DNA of 17,035 bases from Actinomycetes bacterium (GCA_023336855.1 JAMBLK010000011.1:1-17035); one strand, 5' to 3'; counted from the stretch's first letter, positions 1-8,167 are shown. Notes: a model not told the origin generated them from the letters alone. Made by a program: numbers and translations.

Positions 1-2822
1 AGAACACCACGCAGCGTTGCGCCCTCCTTCGCCAGGTCGATGAAGAGCTCACCCAGAGTGCCGTCTTCGTACTCGCCGGTGCGAAGGAACACCTTGTGAC
101 CGCCAACACGAGCCTCCTGTGTAAATCCGAGACGCCGTGATGGGAGCAGGAACCTCGGGCGGGACAGATCGTTGTACGCCTGGGTTGGGGACTGTCCCGG
201 GTAGAACATGCCGGCGTGGATCATCACCTCGCGGGTGACCGCTTCAGTAACCTCCTCCGGCTCGTCCTCGCCTGCGCCATCGTCGGTCGTAGATGAGAGT
301 GGCTGTGATGCTTTCGATCCATCTCGGTAGAGAGCCATCGCCTTTAGGCCGAGTTCCCAGGAGAGCCGGTACGACTCCTCGATGTCCTCGATGGTGACCT
401 CGTTCGGCATGTTGATCGTCTTCGAAATCGCCCCGGAGATGAACGGCTGGGCCGAGGCCATCATCTTGATGTGGCCTGTGTAGTGGATGAATCGCTCGCC
501 GTAGCGGCCGTTGCGGTTCGCGGTGTCGAAGACGGCGAGGTGCTCTTCGAGCAGTCCGGGGGCGCCTTCGATCGTCTGACGGCCGCACACGTAGTCGTTC
601 GCTTCTCTGATCTGTTCGTTGGAGAAACCCAACTCGCGGAGCATCGAGAATCCGAGTCCGTTGTATTGGTCCGGTGTGAACCCGAGTCGCTGCATCGTGT
701 CTTCGCCGAGTGTCCACTGGTTGAACGCGAAGCCGATCTCGAACACTGAAGGGAGCGTTTCTTCGATCTTGTCGATGTCCTGAGCGGTGAAGCCTTTGGT
801 CATCAGGGTCGCTGCGTTGATGTGCGGAGCGCGCTGGATACCCATGACTCCGATCACGTAATCGATGATCTGCTGGACGCGCTCGTCGTTGTAGCCAAGT
901 CGTTTGAGAGCCGGGGCGATCGAGCGGTTGGCGATCTTGAAGTAGCCGCCGCCCGCAAGCTTCTTGAACTTCACGAGAGCGAAATCGGGTTCGACTCCGG
1001 TGGTGTCGCAGTCCATCAGGAGGCCGATCGTCCCGGTCGGCGCCAACACCGTGGCTTGAGCGTTGCGGTAGCCGTGCTGTTCGCCGAGTTCGACTGCCCG
1101 GTCCCAAGACTCGCGGGCTTCCGCGACCATCTCGGGCGGACCGAACTCTGGATCGATGCCGGTGACGAAGTGGCTCAAACCGTCGTACTCGCTCTGATCG
1201 GTGTTGTAGGCGGCCCGGCGGTGGTTCCGCATCACCCGCAGCATCGATTCGCGGTTCTCCTCGAACTTCGCGAACGGGCCGAGTACGCCCGCCAGCTCGG
1301 CAGAGGTGGCATACGCGTCGCCGGTCAGGATCGCGGTCAGCGACCCGGCGATTGCGCGGCCCTCGTCGGAGTCGTAAGGGACGCCGACCCTCATCAGGAG
1401 GGAACCGAGGTTGGCGTAGCCGAGTCCAAGGGTCCGGTAGTCATAAGAGCCCTGAGAGATCTCCTTCGCCGGGAAGTGCGCCATCGTCACCGAAATCTCG
1501 AGGACGATCGTCCAGAGGCGAACCGCATGCCGGTAGGCGTCGAGGTCGAAAACGCCTCTTTCGTCGTTGTAGAACTGTCCGAGGTTGAGTGACGCAAGAT
1601 TGCACGCGGTGTTGTCGAGGAACATGTACTCCGAGCAGGGGTTCGAGGCGCGAATCTCTCCACCGTTCGGTGACGTGTGCCACTCGTTGACCGTCGTGTG
1701 GAACTGAACGCCGGGATCTGCGCTTGCCCATGCGGCTTCGGCAACTTGACGCCAGAGATCCCGTGCCTTCAGGGTCTTCATGGAGCTGCCGTCGGTCCGG
1801 CTCGTGAGGTTCCAGTCATCGTCGTTGATCACGGCCTGGACGAACTCGGTCGTCACGCGCACCGAATTGTTGGAGTTCTGGCCCGAGACCGTTGCGTATG
1901 CCTCACCGTTGAAGTCGGATGAGTAGCCGGCGGCGATGAGCGCTCTGACCTTTTCTTCCTCTTTCGCCTTCCATGCGATGAACGTCTCGACATCGGGGTG
2001 GTCGATGTCGACGATGACCATCTTGGCGGCCCGTCGGGTCGTGCCGCCGGACTTGATGGCTCCCGCGGCGCGATCACCGACCTTGAGGAAGCTCATAAGA
2101 CCGGATGACTTACCGCCACCCGAGAGCTGTTCACCTTCGCCGCGGATGTGGGAGAAGTTCGCTCCAGCACCGGCGCCCATCTTGAAGAGACGAGCCTCGC
2201 GAACCCAGAGATCCATGATGCCGCCGGGATTCACGAGGTCGTCGTCGACGCTCATGATGAAACAGGCATGTGGAGCCGGGCGGCTGTAGGCGTCGGGGGA
2301 TTCGACGTTCTCGCCCGTCTCCGGGTCGACGTACCAGAAACCCTGGGCGACGCCCTCGATGCCATACCGGTGGTTGAGGCCCGTGTTGAACCACTGGGGC
2401 GAATTCGGCGCCGCCATCTGGTGAACGAGCATGTAGGCGATCTCGTCTTCGAACGCTTGTGCATCGTCGGACGACGCGAAGTAGCCGTTCTGTTCGCCCC
2501 ACCAACGCCAGGTTGAGGCGAGGCGATCGATCACCTGGCGGGCCGAGCTCTCTGGACCGAGGACCGGCTGGCCGACCTCGTCGAGCATCGGGTGGCCCCC
2601 ATCATCCTTCTGCGGGACGCCTGCCTTGCGGAAGTACTTGGAGACCATGATGTCTGCGGCAACCTGCGACCAATCTGCGGGGACCTCGGCGCCCTTCATC
2701 TCGAATACGATCGATCCGTCGGGGTTCGTGATGCGGGAATCTCGCCGGATCCACTCCACGGAATCGTACGGATCGGTCCCGGCAGTAGTGAACCGCCGTT
2801 CGATCTGGAGCCCTTCGGTCAT
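1..2822 (-). CDS. nrdJ: Adenosylcobalamin-dependent ribonucleotide reductase (class II), C-terminus cut by window edge
   Basis: Reduces ribonucleotides to deoxyribonucleotides in the cytoplasm, using adenosylcobalamin to generate the active-site thiyl radical; oxygen is not required. About 940 codons are visible, running off the left edge, so the C-terminal tail with its shuttle cysteines is missing. Seen: the radical-site motif N394-P-C396-S-E398, matching the RNR Asn/Cys/Glu triad; a likely redox cysteine pair C187 (in HACFIMS) and C407 (in TACNLASLNL); and the phosphate-binding APTGTIG segment followed by LLMDCDTTGVEPDF. The absence of a separate small-subunit gene fits class II. The ATG at 2822 is preceded by GGAGGG 5 nt upstream. 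The gene has its own promoter and two NrdR boxes, so it is probably independent of the MFS gene upstream on the same strand. Family assignment is secure. Confidence 0.96.
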   Translation of the reverse strand, partial: MTEGLQIERRFTTAGTDPYDSVEWIRRDSRITNPDGSIVFEMKGAEVPADWSQVAADIMVSKYFRKAGVPQKDDGGHPMLDEVGQPVLGPESSARQVIDRLASTWRWWGEQNGYFASSDDAQAFEDEIAYMLVHQMAAPNSPQWFNTGLNHRYGIEGVAQGFWYVDPETGENVESPDAYSRPAPHACFIMSVDDDLVNPGGIMDLWVREARLFKMGAGAGANFSHIRGEGEQLSGGGKSSGLMSFLKVGDRAAGAIKSGGTTRRAAKMVIVDIDHPDVETFIAWKAKEEEKVRALIAAGYSSDFNGEAYATVSGQNSNNSVRVTTEFVQAVINDDDWNLTSRTDGSSMKTLKARDLWRQVAEAAWASADPGVQFHTTVNEWHTSPNGGEIRASNPCSEYMFLDNTACNLASLNLGQFYNDERGVFDLDAYRHAVRLWTIVLEISVTMAHFPAKEISQGSYDYRTLGLGYANLGSLLMRVGVPYDSDEGRAIAGSLTAILTGDAYATSAELAGVLGPFAKFEENRESMLRVMRNHRRAAYNTDQSEYDGLSHFVTGIDPEFGPPEMVAEARESWDRAVELGEQHGYRNAQATVLAPTGTIGLLMDCDTTGVEPDFALVKFKKLAGGGYFKIANRSIAPALKRLGYNDERVQQIIDYVIGVMGIQRAPHINAATLMTKGFTAQDIDKIEETLPSVFEIGFAFNQWTLGEDTMQRLGFTPDQYNGLGFSMLRELGFSNEQIREANDYVCGRQTIEGAPGLLEEHLAVFDTANRNGRYGERFIHYTGHIKMMASAQPFISGAISKTINMPNEVTIEDIEESYRLSWELGLKAMALYRDGSKASQPLSSTTDDGAGEDEPEEVTEAVTREVMIHAGMFYPGQSPTQAYNDLSRPRFLLPSRRLGFTQEARVGGHKVFLRTGEYEDGTLGELFIDLAKEGATLRGV

Positions 2823-2879
2823 TTTCCCTCCTCAGACGGCGTTTCCACCGAGTCCATATACCCACAAACTTATGCACAC

Positions 2880-2895
2880 CTACTAGATGTTGTGG
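2880..2895 (-). promoter_or_regulatory. NrdR box, distal (leader side)
   Basis: The minus-strand 16-mer CCACAACATCTAGTAG shares the ACATCTAGTA core with the other box, which reads that core on the plus strand. The gap between the boxes is exactly 16 bp and the centres are 32 bp apart, about three helical turns. This is the paired, same-face arrangement expected for NrdR operators. It lies in the nrdJ 5' leader. Confidence 0.78.
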
Positions 2896-2911
2896 TAGGG
2901 AAGCGAGGTGC

Positions 2912-2927
2912 CTACTACATCTAGTAC
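2912..2927 (-). promoter_or_regulatory. NrdR box, promoter-proximal
   Basis: The 16-mer CTACTACATCTAGTAC is a partly palindromic match to the NrdR box family (consensus roughly ACACWATATWKTGTGT; actinobacterial boxes often have ACATCTAGT cores). It lies just downstream of the nrdJ -10, at about +3 to +18, so bound NrdR would block initiation. NrdR is the ATP/dATP-sensing zinc-ribbon repressor of RNR genes. The nrdR gene is not in the window. Confidence 0.8.
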
Positions 2928-2936
2928 GGTTTCACG

Positions 2937-2965
2937 AGTGTAGTTACACCGGTGTCATCCGTCAA
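2937..2965 (-). promoter_or_regulatory. Sigma-70-type promoter of nrdJ
   Basis: On the minus strand there is a -35 box TTGACG (2965-2960), a 17-bp spacer and a -10 box TACACT (2942-2937). Both hexamers are close to consensus and the spacing is ideal. The start site would fall near 2930, giving an untranslated leader of about 108 nt. The spacer contains the 10-bp palindrome ACACCGGTGT (2946-2955), and a second palindrome, GTGTA-gt-TACAC (2938-2949), overlaps the -10. No experimental start site is known. Confidence 0.75.
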
Positions 2966-3121
2966 ACCTTTCGCAATCGGGCGCATTTGGCGCTGAAAAG
3001 TGCGTCTATTGTGGCCGATCGGAGGGCTTGAATACATTTCTAGAGGTTCGTCCGGGTAACGGCAAGGCGCAACGGGAATAGCTTTTCGCGGAGCCACCTT
3101 TGTTTTCGCGAGGCGGGGTTT
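2966..3121. other. Non-coding spacer between the MFS gene and the nrdJ promoter
   Basis: No gene is seen here. The only repeat is TTTTCGCG occurring twice at 3083-3090 and 3103-3110, a 20-bp period close to two helical turns, just after the MFS stop codon. A short GCGC-ATTTG-GCGC hairpin is possible near 2980-2992, but it has no T-run, so no convincing terminator for the MFS gene is visible. Confidence 0.4.
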
Positions 3122-4543
3122 CTACCTACGAGAACGCGCTTCCAACGTTGCTTCGACGTCGGCGATGTCGCCGGGACAGGTGTTCGACGCTTTCCAGTAG
3201 CACCAACCCGTTGGCAGGAAGAAGATCTGGAAGATCGACAGACCGAGGGCCCAGTTGAGTGGAGGAGGAACGGACCGTTCGATCGCGTTGGCCGCGGCAG
3301 CGGTAAGAGCGGTTCCGGTTGAGCGGCCGATGCCGTTCACGAAGTTGCCGAGGCCGAAGACTGTGCCCCGGTGTTCCGGGAGATTCACATCCGAGATGAG
3401 GGCGAACCAGTTCGGCGAGTCGGCCGATGTCAGAGCGATCGCAGCGACGGCCGTGAGGAACGAAAGGGCGGCCCACGGATTCGTGAGAATACTGCCGATG
3501 ACCTCGCCGGCGAGCGTCAGGGTGCCGGCACCCTCGGTGACGTCGAGACCGCGCAGCGGAACCCAGAAGAAGACGAGAAACAGCGGAACCGCGCCAAGGA
3601 TGCCGGCAGCGCTGAGCAACGCTCGCCCTCGTGGTGACCGACGCTGGAGGCGGTCACCGAGGTGGCCGAACAGGATCGAGAACAGCGCTCCCACCGTGAA
3701 GATCGCTGCAAACAGACCGCCGACCCGTGTGCCGGTGGCTTCGCCGTAGCCCTGAGCGATCACCTTCTCCTGATACAGGAGCGGGACCCAGATGAGAGAG
3801 CCATAGGCAACCTGTGCGGTGAGGCCCTGGAGGGTGAGCCACAGGTTCGTTCGCCGCTGGAACAGGAGTGGTAGTTGCGACCGATCGATCCGATACTCGT
3901 ACTCGCCGCCCGCCGCATACATCTCGGCGAGCACCGGTTCCCTGAAGCCGCGCGGCGCTTCGTACGTGGTGAGGTACAGCAACGCGAATGCGAATCCTGC
4001 GATTGCAATCACAACGAGAGGTATCCGATAGTCGGTCGCTCCGAGTTGGGATGCGAGCAGTCCTCCGACGAGCACACCGATGCCCTGGGAGAGGCCCCAG
4101 AAGCTCATCGCCAGGCCCCGGTGTTTCGGACCGACGAAGTCCGAGATCACCGAGAAGCCGACTGAGGCGATCGAGCCGAGGCCGACGGCGACGAGCATCT
4201 GCCACATCGCCAGCCACCAGAAGCTCGGCGCAGTCGCCGCCAGAAGCGATCCGCCGGCCCAGATGATCGTTCCCCAGAACAGCAACGGCTTCCGGGTCCT
4301 CGAATCACCCGCGTAGCCCCATCCAACTGCGGTTATCGCAGCGACAAGGATCGTCGCGCCGGTCAGCATTCCGATTGCTCCCGAAGTGATGCCGAAAGCG
4401 TCGGAGAGGGGGAGCACCATCGAAGGGATCATCGCAAGGGCCGCGTTGTCGAGCGATGCCAGCACGATGAACACGACGATCGTGTAGACCACGTGGATCG
4501 AGTTGCCCCACCAGCCGGGGCGGACGCGTTTCATCGGTGGCAT
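3122..4543 (-). CDS. MFS transporter (spinster-like)
   Basis: A 473-residue inner-membrane protein with the usual length and about 12 hydrophobic segments of the major facilitator superfamily. The cytoplasmic loop between helices 2 and 3 carries a motif-A-like G76-YAGD80-SRTRK. The second half repeats it as GHLGDRLQRR, confirming the two-fold MFS architecture. The text around DFVGPKHRGLAMSFWGLSQGIG and SDVNLPEHRGTVFGLGNFVNGIG resembles spinster-like and glycerophosphodiester/organic-anion exporters, but the substrate cannot be read from sequence. The ATG at 4543 is preceded by a weak GGG element; an ATG three codons downstream lacks any ribosome-binding site. It starts 24 nt after the small acidic membrane-protein gene and probably shares its transcript. 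Confidence 0.9.
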   Translation of the reverse strand: MPPMKRVRPGWWGNSIHVVYTIVVFIVLASLDNAALAMIPSMVLPLSDAFGITSGAIGMLTGATILVAAITAVGWGYAGDSRTRKPLLFWGTIIWAGGSLLAATAPSFWWLAMWQMLVAVGLGSIASVGFSVISDFVGPKHRGLAMSFWGLSQGIGVLVGGLLASQLGATDYRIPLVVIAIAGFAFALLYLTTYEAPRGFREPVLAEMYAAGGEYEYRIDRSQLPLLFQRRTNLWLTLQGLTAQVAYGSLIWVPLLYQEKVIAQGYGEATGTRVGGLFAAIFTVGALFSILFGHLGDRLQRRSPRGRALLSAAGILGAVPLFLVFFWVPLRGLDVTEGAGTLTLAGEVIGSILTNPWAALSFLTAVAAIALTSADSPNWFALISDVNLPEHRGTVFGLGNFVNGIGRSTGTALTAAAANAIERSVPPPLNWALGLSIFQIFFLPTGWCYWKASNTCPGDIADVEATLEARSRR

Positions 4544-4567
4544 TTTGCCCGTTCCCGGTCGCCGCGG

Positions 4568-4912
4568 CTAGTCCGTGGCCGGTTCTTCAGTGGTCTCTTC
4601 GTCAGTCTCCCCTGCGGCCTCCTCGGAGGCTTCTTCGCTGGTGGTCTCGACAGCGATGTCGCCGGCCACGTCGGCTGTTCCCTCACCGCTCGATGCGGTG
4701 ACGGTCGCTGGGGCCTGGGCCGGGGCGGGTTCTGCGCTCTTTCCGAACGGTGCCCATGCAGCCATGATGAGGCCGAGCAGGATCCCCAGGAGCGGCAAGA
4801 TCCACAGCATGTCGCTGCTGAGGGGGATCACTCCGTAGAGGAACAGGGTGACGCCGAGGAAGAGGCCGAAGAGGAATCCGGTGATCACGCCGAGGACTGG
4901 TCGACCCTTCAC
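4568..4912 (-). CDS. Small two-helix membrane protein with acidic tail
   Basis: No family is recognised. The 114-residue protein has two hydrophobic helices (about residues 6-29 and 35-56) joined by a short turn, then a tail of about 55 residues. The tail begins with Pro/Ala-rich sequence and becomes very rich in Glu and Thr, ending in EEPATD. The tail looks disordered and strongly negative. The GTG start at 4912 overlaps the TGA stop of the upstream secreted-protein gene by 4 nt, so translation is probably coupled. The short hairpin-loop topology would place both ends on the same side of the membrane. A role with the upstream surface protein or the downstream transporter is inferred only from position. 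Confidence 0.8.
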   Translation of the reverse strand: MKGRPVLGVITGFLFGLFLGVTLFLYGVIPLSSDMLWILPLLGILLGLIMAAWAPFGKSAEPAPAQAPATVTASSGEGTADVAGDIAVETTSEEASEEAAGETDEETTEEPATD

Positions 4913-5484
4913 GATTTCACCCCTTTCTTGGATCCGGCAGCGAGAACGCCGGCCCCGAACACGACCGTGCCGGCGGCGGCGACGAGAGCTGCAGGTCCCG
5001 GCTCACCGTCGAGCGCAACGGTGACGACCACGGCGCAGTCGATGTCACCCTGCTTGTGCCAGCCGGTGACTTCGAATTCTCCCGTCCCGGCCGGGACGAA
5101 GCTCGGAATTGAGTACGTGTAGAGGCCGTCGGCCGACACCTGGGTTGATGTGCCTCCCCACGTGGCGAACTGCCATGTTGTGCGCGGCAACTGGACGGAC
5201 ATGGCACCCTCAAATGGGACCGGGTCATCGAATGGCTGGGCACCGTCGCTGAGAGCGCCGGCGTATGTGACGGTCTCCTCCTTCGGAACCACGAACACGC
5301 TCGAGCGAGGTCGATCGGCGGTCAATACTCTGTCGACGGTCTTCGATGGAAAATCCGCCTCCCCGATGCATGATCCGCGCGTGACTTCGGCGCCGGCCGG
5401 TGCTGCAAGCAGTGCTGTCAGCATCATCCCGAGCACCAGAACAGTCAATGTGACAGCGGTGTTCCTTCGGAAGCGGTTCGACAT
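4909..5484 (-). CDS. Secreted, C-terminally anchored protein of unknown function
   Basis: A 191-residue protein with an N-terminal signal peptide (basic NRFRRN, hydrophobic core, probable cleavage after A32 in APAGA|EV). An extracellular domain of about 125 residues follows, with one cysteine near each end (C39 and the C of DIDCAVVV) that could form a disulfide. A C-terminal hydrophobic segment (GPAALVAAAGTVVFGAGVLAAG) ends in the basic tail SKKGVKS, which looks like a stop-transfer anchor. The ATG at 5484 has a purine-rich site (GGAGAGGGG) 3-12 nt upstream; an in-frame start 12 codons earlier would disrupt the signal peptide. The ectodomain appears beta-rich (many V/T/Y) but matches no family I recognise. 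First gene of the three-gene minus-strand unit. Confidence 0.82.
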   Translation of the reverse strand: MSNRFRRNTAVTLTVLVLGMMLTALLAAPAGAEVTRGSCIGEADFPSKTVDRVLTADRPRSSVFVVPKEETVTYAGALSDGAQPFDDPVPFEGAMSVQLPRTTWQFATWGGTSTQVSADGLYTYSIPSFVPAGTGEFEVTGWHKQGDIDCAVVVTVALDGEPGPAALVAAAGTVVFGAGVLAAGSKKGVKS

Positions 5485-5548
5485 GCTTCCCCTCTCCTTC
5501 GGTTGGGCTACAGGATTCACTCTACGGAACGCCGACCCAGAACGGGGT

Positions 5549-5554
5549 TAATCT
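5549..5554 (+). promoter_or_regulatory. Putative -10 box of a leaderless transcript
   Basis: TAATCT lies 7 nt before the ATG at 5562, the position expected of a -10 box when transcription starts at the A of the start codon. No Shine-Dalgarno sequence is present before this gene, which supports a leaderless mRNA. No good -35 hexamer is visible 16-18 bp upstream. Confidence 0.5.
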
Positions 5555-5571
5555 CGCTCGCATGAGCGAGA
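5552..5571. repeat. 8-bp inverted repeat around the start codon
   Basis: TCTCGCTC (5552-5559) and GAGCGAGA (5564-5571) are perfect inverted arms around the loop GCAT, which contains AT of the ATG. If the transcript begins at 5562 the left arm is not transcribed, so a DNA operator overlapping the -10 is more likely than an RNA hairpin. If the mRNA has a leader, the start codon would sit in the hairpin loop. Confidence 0.55.
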
Positions 5572-7367
5572 CCCATCGACCATCGTGGACACCCGACGCA
5601 GAGACGGTCGGTCACGCAAACTTGACGAGCGTCATGGACGACCTGGGTTTCGACGCGTATGAGGATCTCTTCCGTTGGTCGATCGAGTCGCGGGCTGAGT
5701 TCTGGCAGATGGTCATCGAACGACTCGGCATCGTCTTCGCCGAGCCACCAATACAGATCTTGCAGGGGCCTGCCGACGACCCCGTATGGCTGCCCGGGGC
5801 ACGTATGAATATCGTTGACTCCTGTTTCACCGCTTCCGATGGACACACGGCCATCGTCTATCGCCGTGGCGGTGCCGAGCACCGGATGACGTACGGCGAG
5901 CTTCGAGGGCTCGTCAACCGATTCGCGAACGGTTTGACGGCATATGGAATCCGGACCGGGGACAGGGTCGCGATCGCCATGCCGATGACGATCGAGGCGG
6001 TAGTGGCCTACCTCGGGACGGTGGCGCTCGGCGCAGTGGTCGTGTCGATCGCCGACTCGTTCGCACCTTTCGAGATCGCCACGCGTCTGCGACTGACGGA
6101 TCCGAAGATCGTCGTCACCCAGGATCGATTCGAACGCTCCGGCCGAACCCTCCCCATGTACGAGAAGGTTGTCGAGGCGGGCGCCGCGGCATGCGTTGTG
6201 GTCGAGACGAGCGGCGTTCCATTGCGAGACAAGGATGTGTCGTGGGATCAATTCCTCAGCGATGATCGAACCTTTACCCCGATACCCGGGCCACCAGATG
6301 CCCATATGAACATCCTGTTCTCGTCGGGAACGACGGGGGAGCCGAAGGGGATCCCCTGGACACATCTCACTCCGATCAAAGGGGCGATGGATGGCTTCTT
6401 TCACCACGACATCCACGCCGACGACGTCGTGGCGTGGCCCACGAATCTCGGTTGGATGCTGGGCCCCTGGCTCATCTACGCAACGCTGGTCAACGGTGCG
6501 ACCATGGCTCTGTACGACGACGCACCGACCGAGCGGGGGTTCATCGACTTCGTGCGGGACGCCGGCGTAACGGTTTTGGGTCTCGTGCCGTCGATTGTTG
6601 CCGTGTGGCGTTCGACCGATGCGCTCGACGGCGCCGGATGGACCGATCTTCGGGTTCTGTCGTCGTCCGGTGAGGCCTCGGTGCCCGAGGACTATGCATG
6701 GTTGATGGATGCAGCGGGTGGCGTGCCGGTCGTCGAGTACTGCGGTGGAACCGAGATCGGCGGCGGCTATCTCATCGGCACCGTCATCCAAGATGCCGTG
6801 CCCGCGATGTTCACGACACCGACCCTCGGCCTCGACGTCCGGATTCTCGACGAGGACGGCCAGACTGCGGACGAAGGGGAGTTGTTCGTTGTACCGCCGT
6901 CGATCGGCCTCTCTCAAGAACTGCTCGGTCGCGATCATCGAGCCGTCTACTACGAAGGGCTTCCGACCGCCGACGTCCCGCTCCGCCGCCACGGTGATCA
7001 CATGGAGCAACTCACCGACGGCTACTACCGGGCGCTCGGCAGGGTTGACGACACGATGAACCTCGGCGGCATCAAGGTCTCGTCCGCGGAGATCGAGCGG
7101 ACCGTGGGAGGAGTCGAAGGTATCTCGGAGGTTGCTGCGGTGGCTGTTTCCCCACCCGGTGGCGGCCCGAGCTGTCTCGTGGTGTACGCCGTACCGGCCA
7201 TTGGCGTCGAACCGGACCTGGACGCGTGGAAGGGCGAGATGCAGCAAGCACTCCGGTCGGAGCTGAACCCGCTTTTCAGAGTCGAGGACGTCGTCATCAT
7301 CGACGAACTGCCGCGTACGGCTTCAGCGAAGGTGATGCGCCGCGAGTTGAGAGAGAGATACGAGTGA
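5562..7367 (+). CDS. AMP-dependent acyl-CoA synthetase, acetyl-CoA-synthetase-like
   Basis: ANL-superfamily adenylating enzyme of 601 residues that activates a carboxylic acid to acyl-AMP and then to acyl-CoA. Seen: the P-loop-like SSGTTGEPKG (254-263), the YCGGTE adenine-side motif, and DGYYRALGRVDDTMNLGGIKVS at the hinge with the C-terminal domain. The catalytic lysine is K590 in RTASAKVMRR. An N-terminal ACAS_N-like segment, the overall length and motif style resemble acetyl-/acetoacetyl-CoA synthetases and the plant acyl-activating enzymes AAE17/AAE18. The hinge lacks the usual upstream YxTGD, reading DGYYRALGR instead. Substrate is unknown; a short- or medium-chain acid is likely. The stop overlaps the GTG start of the amidotransferase gene by 4 nt, suggesting a two-gene operon. 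Confidence 0.9.
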   Translation: MSETHRPSWTPDAETVGHANLTSVMDDLGFDAYEDLFRWSIESRAEFWQMVIERLGIVFAEPPIQILQGPADDPVWLPGARMNIVDSCFTASDGHTAIVYRRGGAEHRMTYGELRGLVNRFANGLTAYGIRTGDRVAIAMPMTIEAVVAYLGTVALGAVVVSIADSFAPFEIATRLRLTDPKIVVTQDRFERSGRTLPMYEKVVEAGAAACVVVETSGVPLRDKDVSWDQFLSDDRTFTPIPGPPDAHMNILFSSGTTGEPKGIPWTHLTPIKGAMDGFFHHDIHADDVVAWPTNLGWMLGPWLIYATLVNGATMALYDDAPTERGFIDFVRDAGVTVLGLVPSIVAVWRSTDALDGAGWTDLRVLSSSGEASVPEDYAWLMDAAGGVPVVEYCGGTEIGGGYLIGTVIQDAVPAMFTTPTLGLDVRILDEDGQTADEGELFVVPPSIGLSQELLGRDHRAVYYEGLPTADVPLRRHGDHMEQLTDGYYRALGRVDDTMNLGGIKVSSAEIERTVGGVEGISEVAAVAVSPPGGGPSCLVVYAVPAIGVEPDLDAWKGEMQQALRSELNPLFRVEDVVIIDELPRTASAKVMRRELRERYE

Positions 7368-8071
7368 AACCGATCGTCGTCCTGCAAAACGAAGACATGG
7401 CACCGCCAGGGTATCTCGGACATGCCCTCGACCGCCGGGGAGTGGATTGGCGGGTCGTGCGTCTCGATACCGGCGAATCGTTGCCGGAGGCTGAGGACGT
7501 ATCAGGCGTCGCGGTCCTCGGGGGACCCATGGGCGTGTACGACGACGAGGAGTTCCCGTTCCTTGTCGACGAGAAGCGGTTCCTCGTGGAATGCACGAAG
7601 GCCGATGTGCCGGTTCTCGGAATCTGTCTCGGCTGTCAGCTGCTCGCTGATGGCCTCGGCGGGCGGGCCTATGTGGCCGACCGGGCAGAGATCGTGTTCG
7701 CCCCTATCGAACCGACACCTGATGGTCTTGCTGATTCCGTGGTCGCCGTTCTCGCCGGACGGCGGACTATCCGATATCACCAGGACACGTTCGATGTACC
7801 GCCGGGCGCAACGCTCCTCGCCACCGGCGGCGGCTTCGACCAGGCGTTCCGCATGGGATCCGCCGTGGGCCTCCAACCCCATCCGGAGGTGACGCCAGAT
7901 CTCTTCAGGGGATGGGTTGGCACCGAACGTGGACGCCAACGCGCCATCGACCTGGGTGCCGACCCCGACGCCGTGATCGCTGCCTTCACTGCCGCTGAGG
8001 CGGAGGCCGAGGCGACCGCAGCGCTGGTCTTCGACGCTTGGATCGACGAAGTCCTTCATTCTCTGGGCTGA
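7364..8071 (+). CDS. Class I glutamine amidotransferase
   Basis: A 235-residue stand-alone GATase domain of the GMP-synthase-like (COG0518) type. It hydrolyses glutamine and passes ammonia to a partner or acceptor. The catalytic triad is present: nucleophile C88 in GICLGCQ, and H173 and E175 in QPHPE. An oxyanion-type GGPMG (53-57) precedes it. GTG at 7364 overlaps the synthetase TGA and has GAGAGAG about 6 nt upstream; an ATG further upstream in frame would lie deep inside the synthetase gene. Its ammonia acceptor is not evident. Translational coupling to an acyl-CoA synthetase is suggestive, but no amide-forming pathway is known to me for this pair. Confidence 0.9.
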   Translation: MKPIVVLQNEDMAPPGYLGHALDRRGVDWRVVRLDTGESLPEAEDVSGVAVLGGPMGVYDDEEFPFLVDEKRFLVECTKADVPVLGICLGCQLLADGLGGRAYVADRAEIVFAPIEPTPDGLADSVVAVLAGRRTIRYHQDTFDVPPGATLLATGGGFDQAFRMGSAVGLQPHPEVTPDLFRGWVGTERGRQRAIDLGADPDAVIAAFTAAEAEAEATAALVFDAWIDEVLHSLG

Positions 8072-8089
8072 CAGCGCCAAATAGGACGT

Positions 8090-8108
8090 CGCGTACCCTG
8101 GGTACGCG
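8090..8108. repeat. 9-bp-arm palindrome downstream of the amidotransferase gene
   Basis: CGCGTACCC-T-GGGTACGCG is a perfect inverted repeat with a single central base. As RNA it would make a stem with a 3-nt loop, but no T-run follows, so it is a poor intrinsic terminator. It lies 19 bp after the amidotransferase stop and about 27 bp before the putative -10 of the next gene. An operator for a dimeric regulator is the alternative. Confidence 0.55.
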
Positions 8109-8134
8109 GTCTCGGCTACTCGGTTGCTCCTTCC

Positions 8135-8140
8135 TACACT
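8135..8140 (+). promoter_or_regulatory. Putative -10 box for the Clp1-like gene
   Basis: TACACT sits 27 nt before the GTG start, which would give a short leader of about 20 nt containing the ribosome-binding site GGGAGG (8156-8161). No clear -35 is present at 16-18 bp. Weak call. Confidence 0.35.
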
Positions 8141-8167
8141 GTTGTTACGTCACATGGGAGGTGCGTG

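Noticed and set aside
822..1592. Open frame of 256 codons on the plus strand inside nrdJ
   Set aside because: It lies opposite the active-site half of nrdJ and has the composition of an antisense shadow.
5517..7247. Open frame of 576 codons antisense to the acyl-CoA synthetase
   Set aside because: Its protein is Arg/Asp/His-rich with no domain, and the sense strand encodes a complete ANL enzyme with all motifs. Long antisense frames are common in high-GC DNA.
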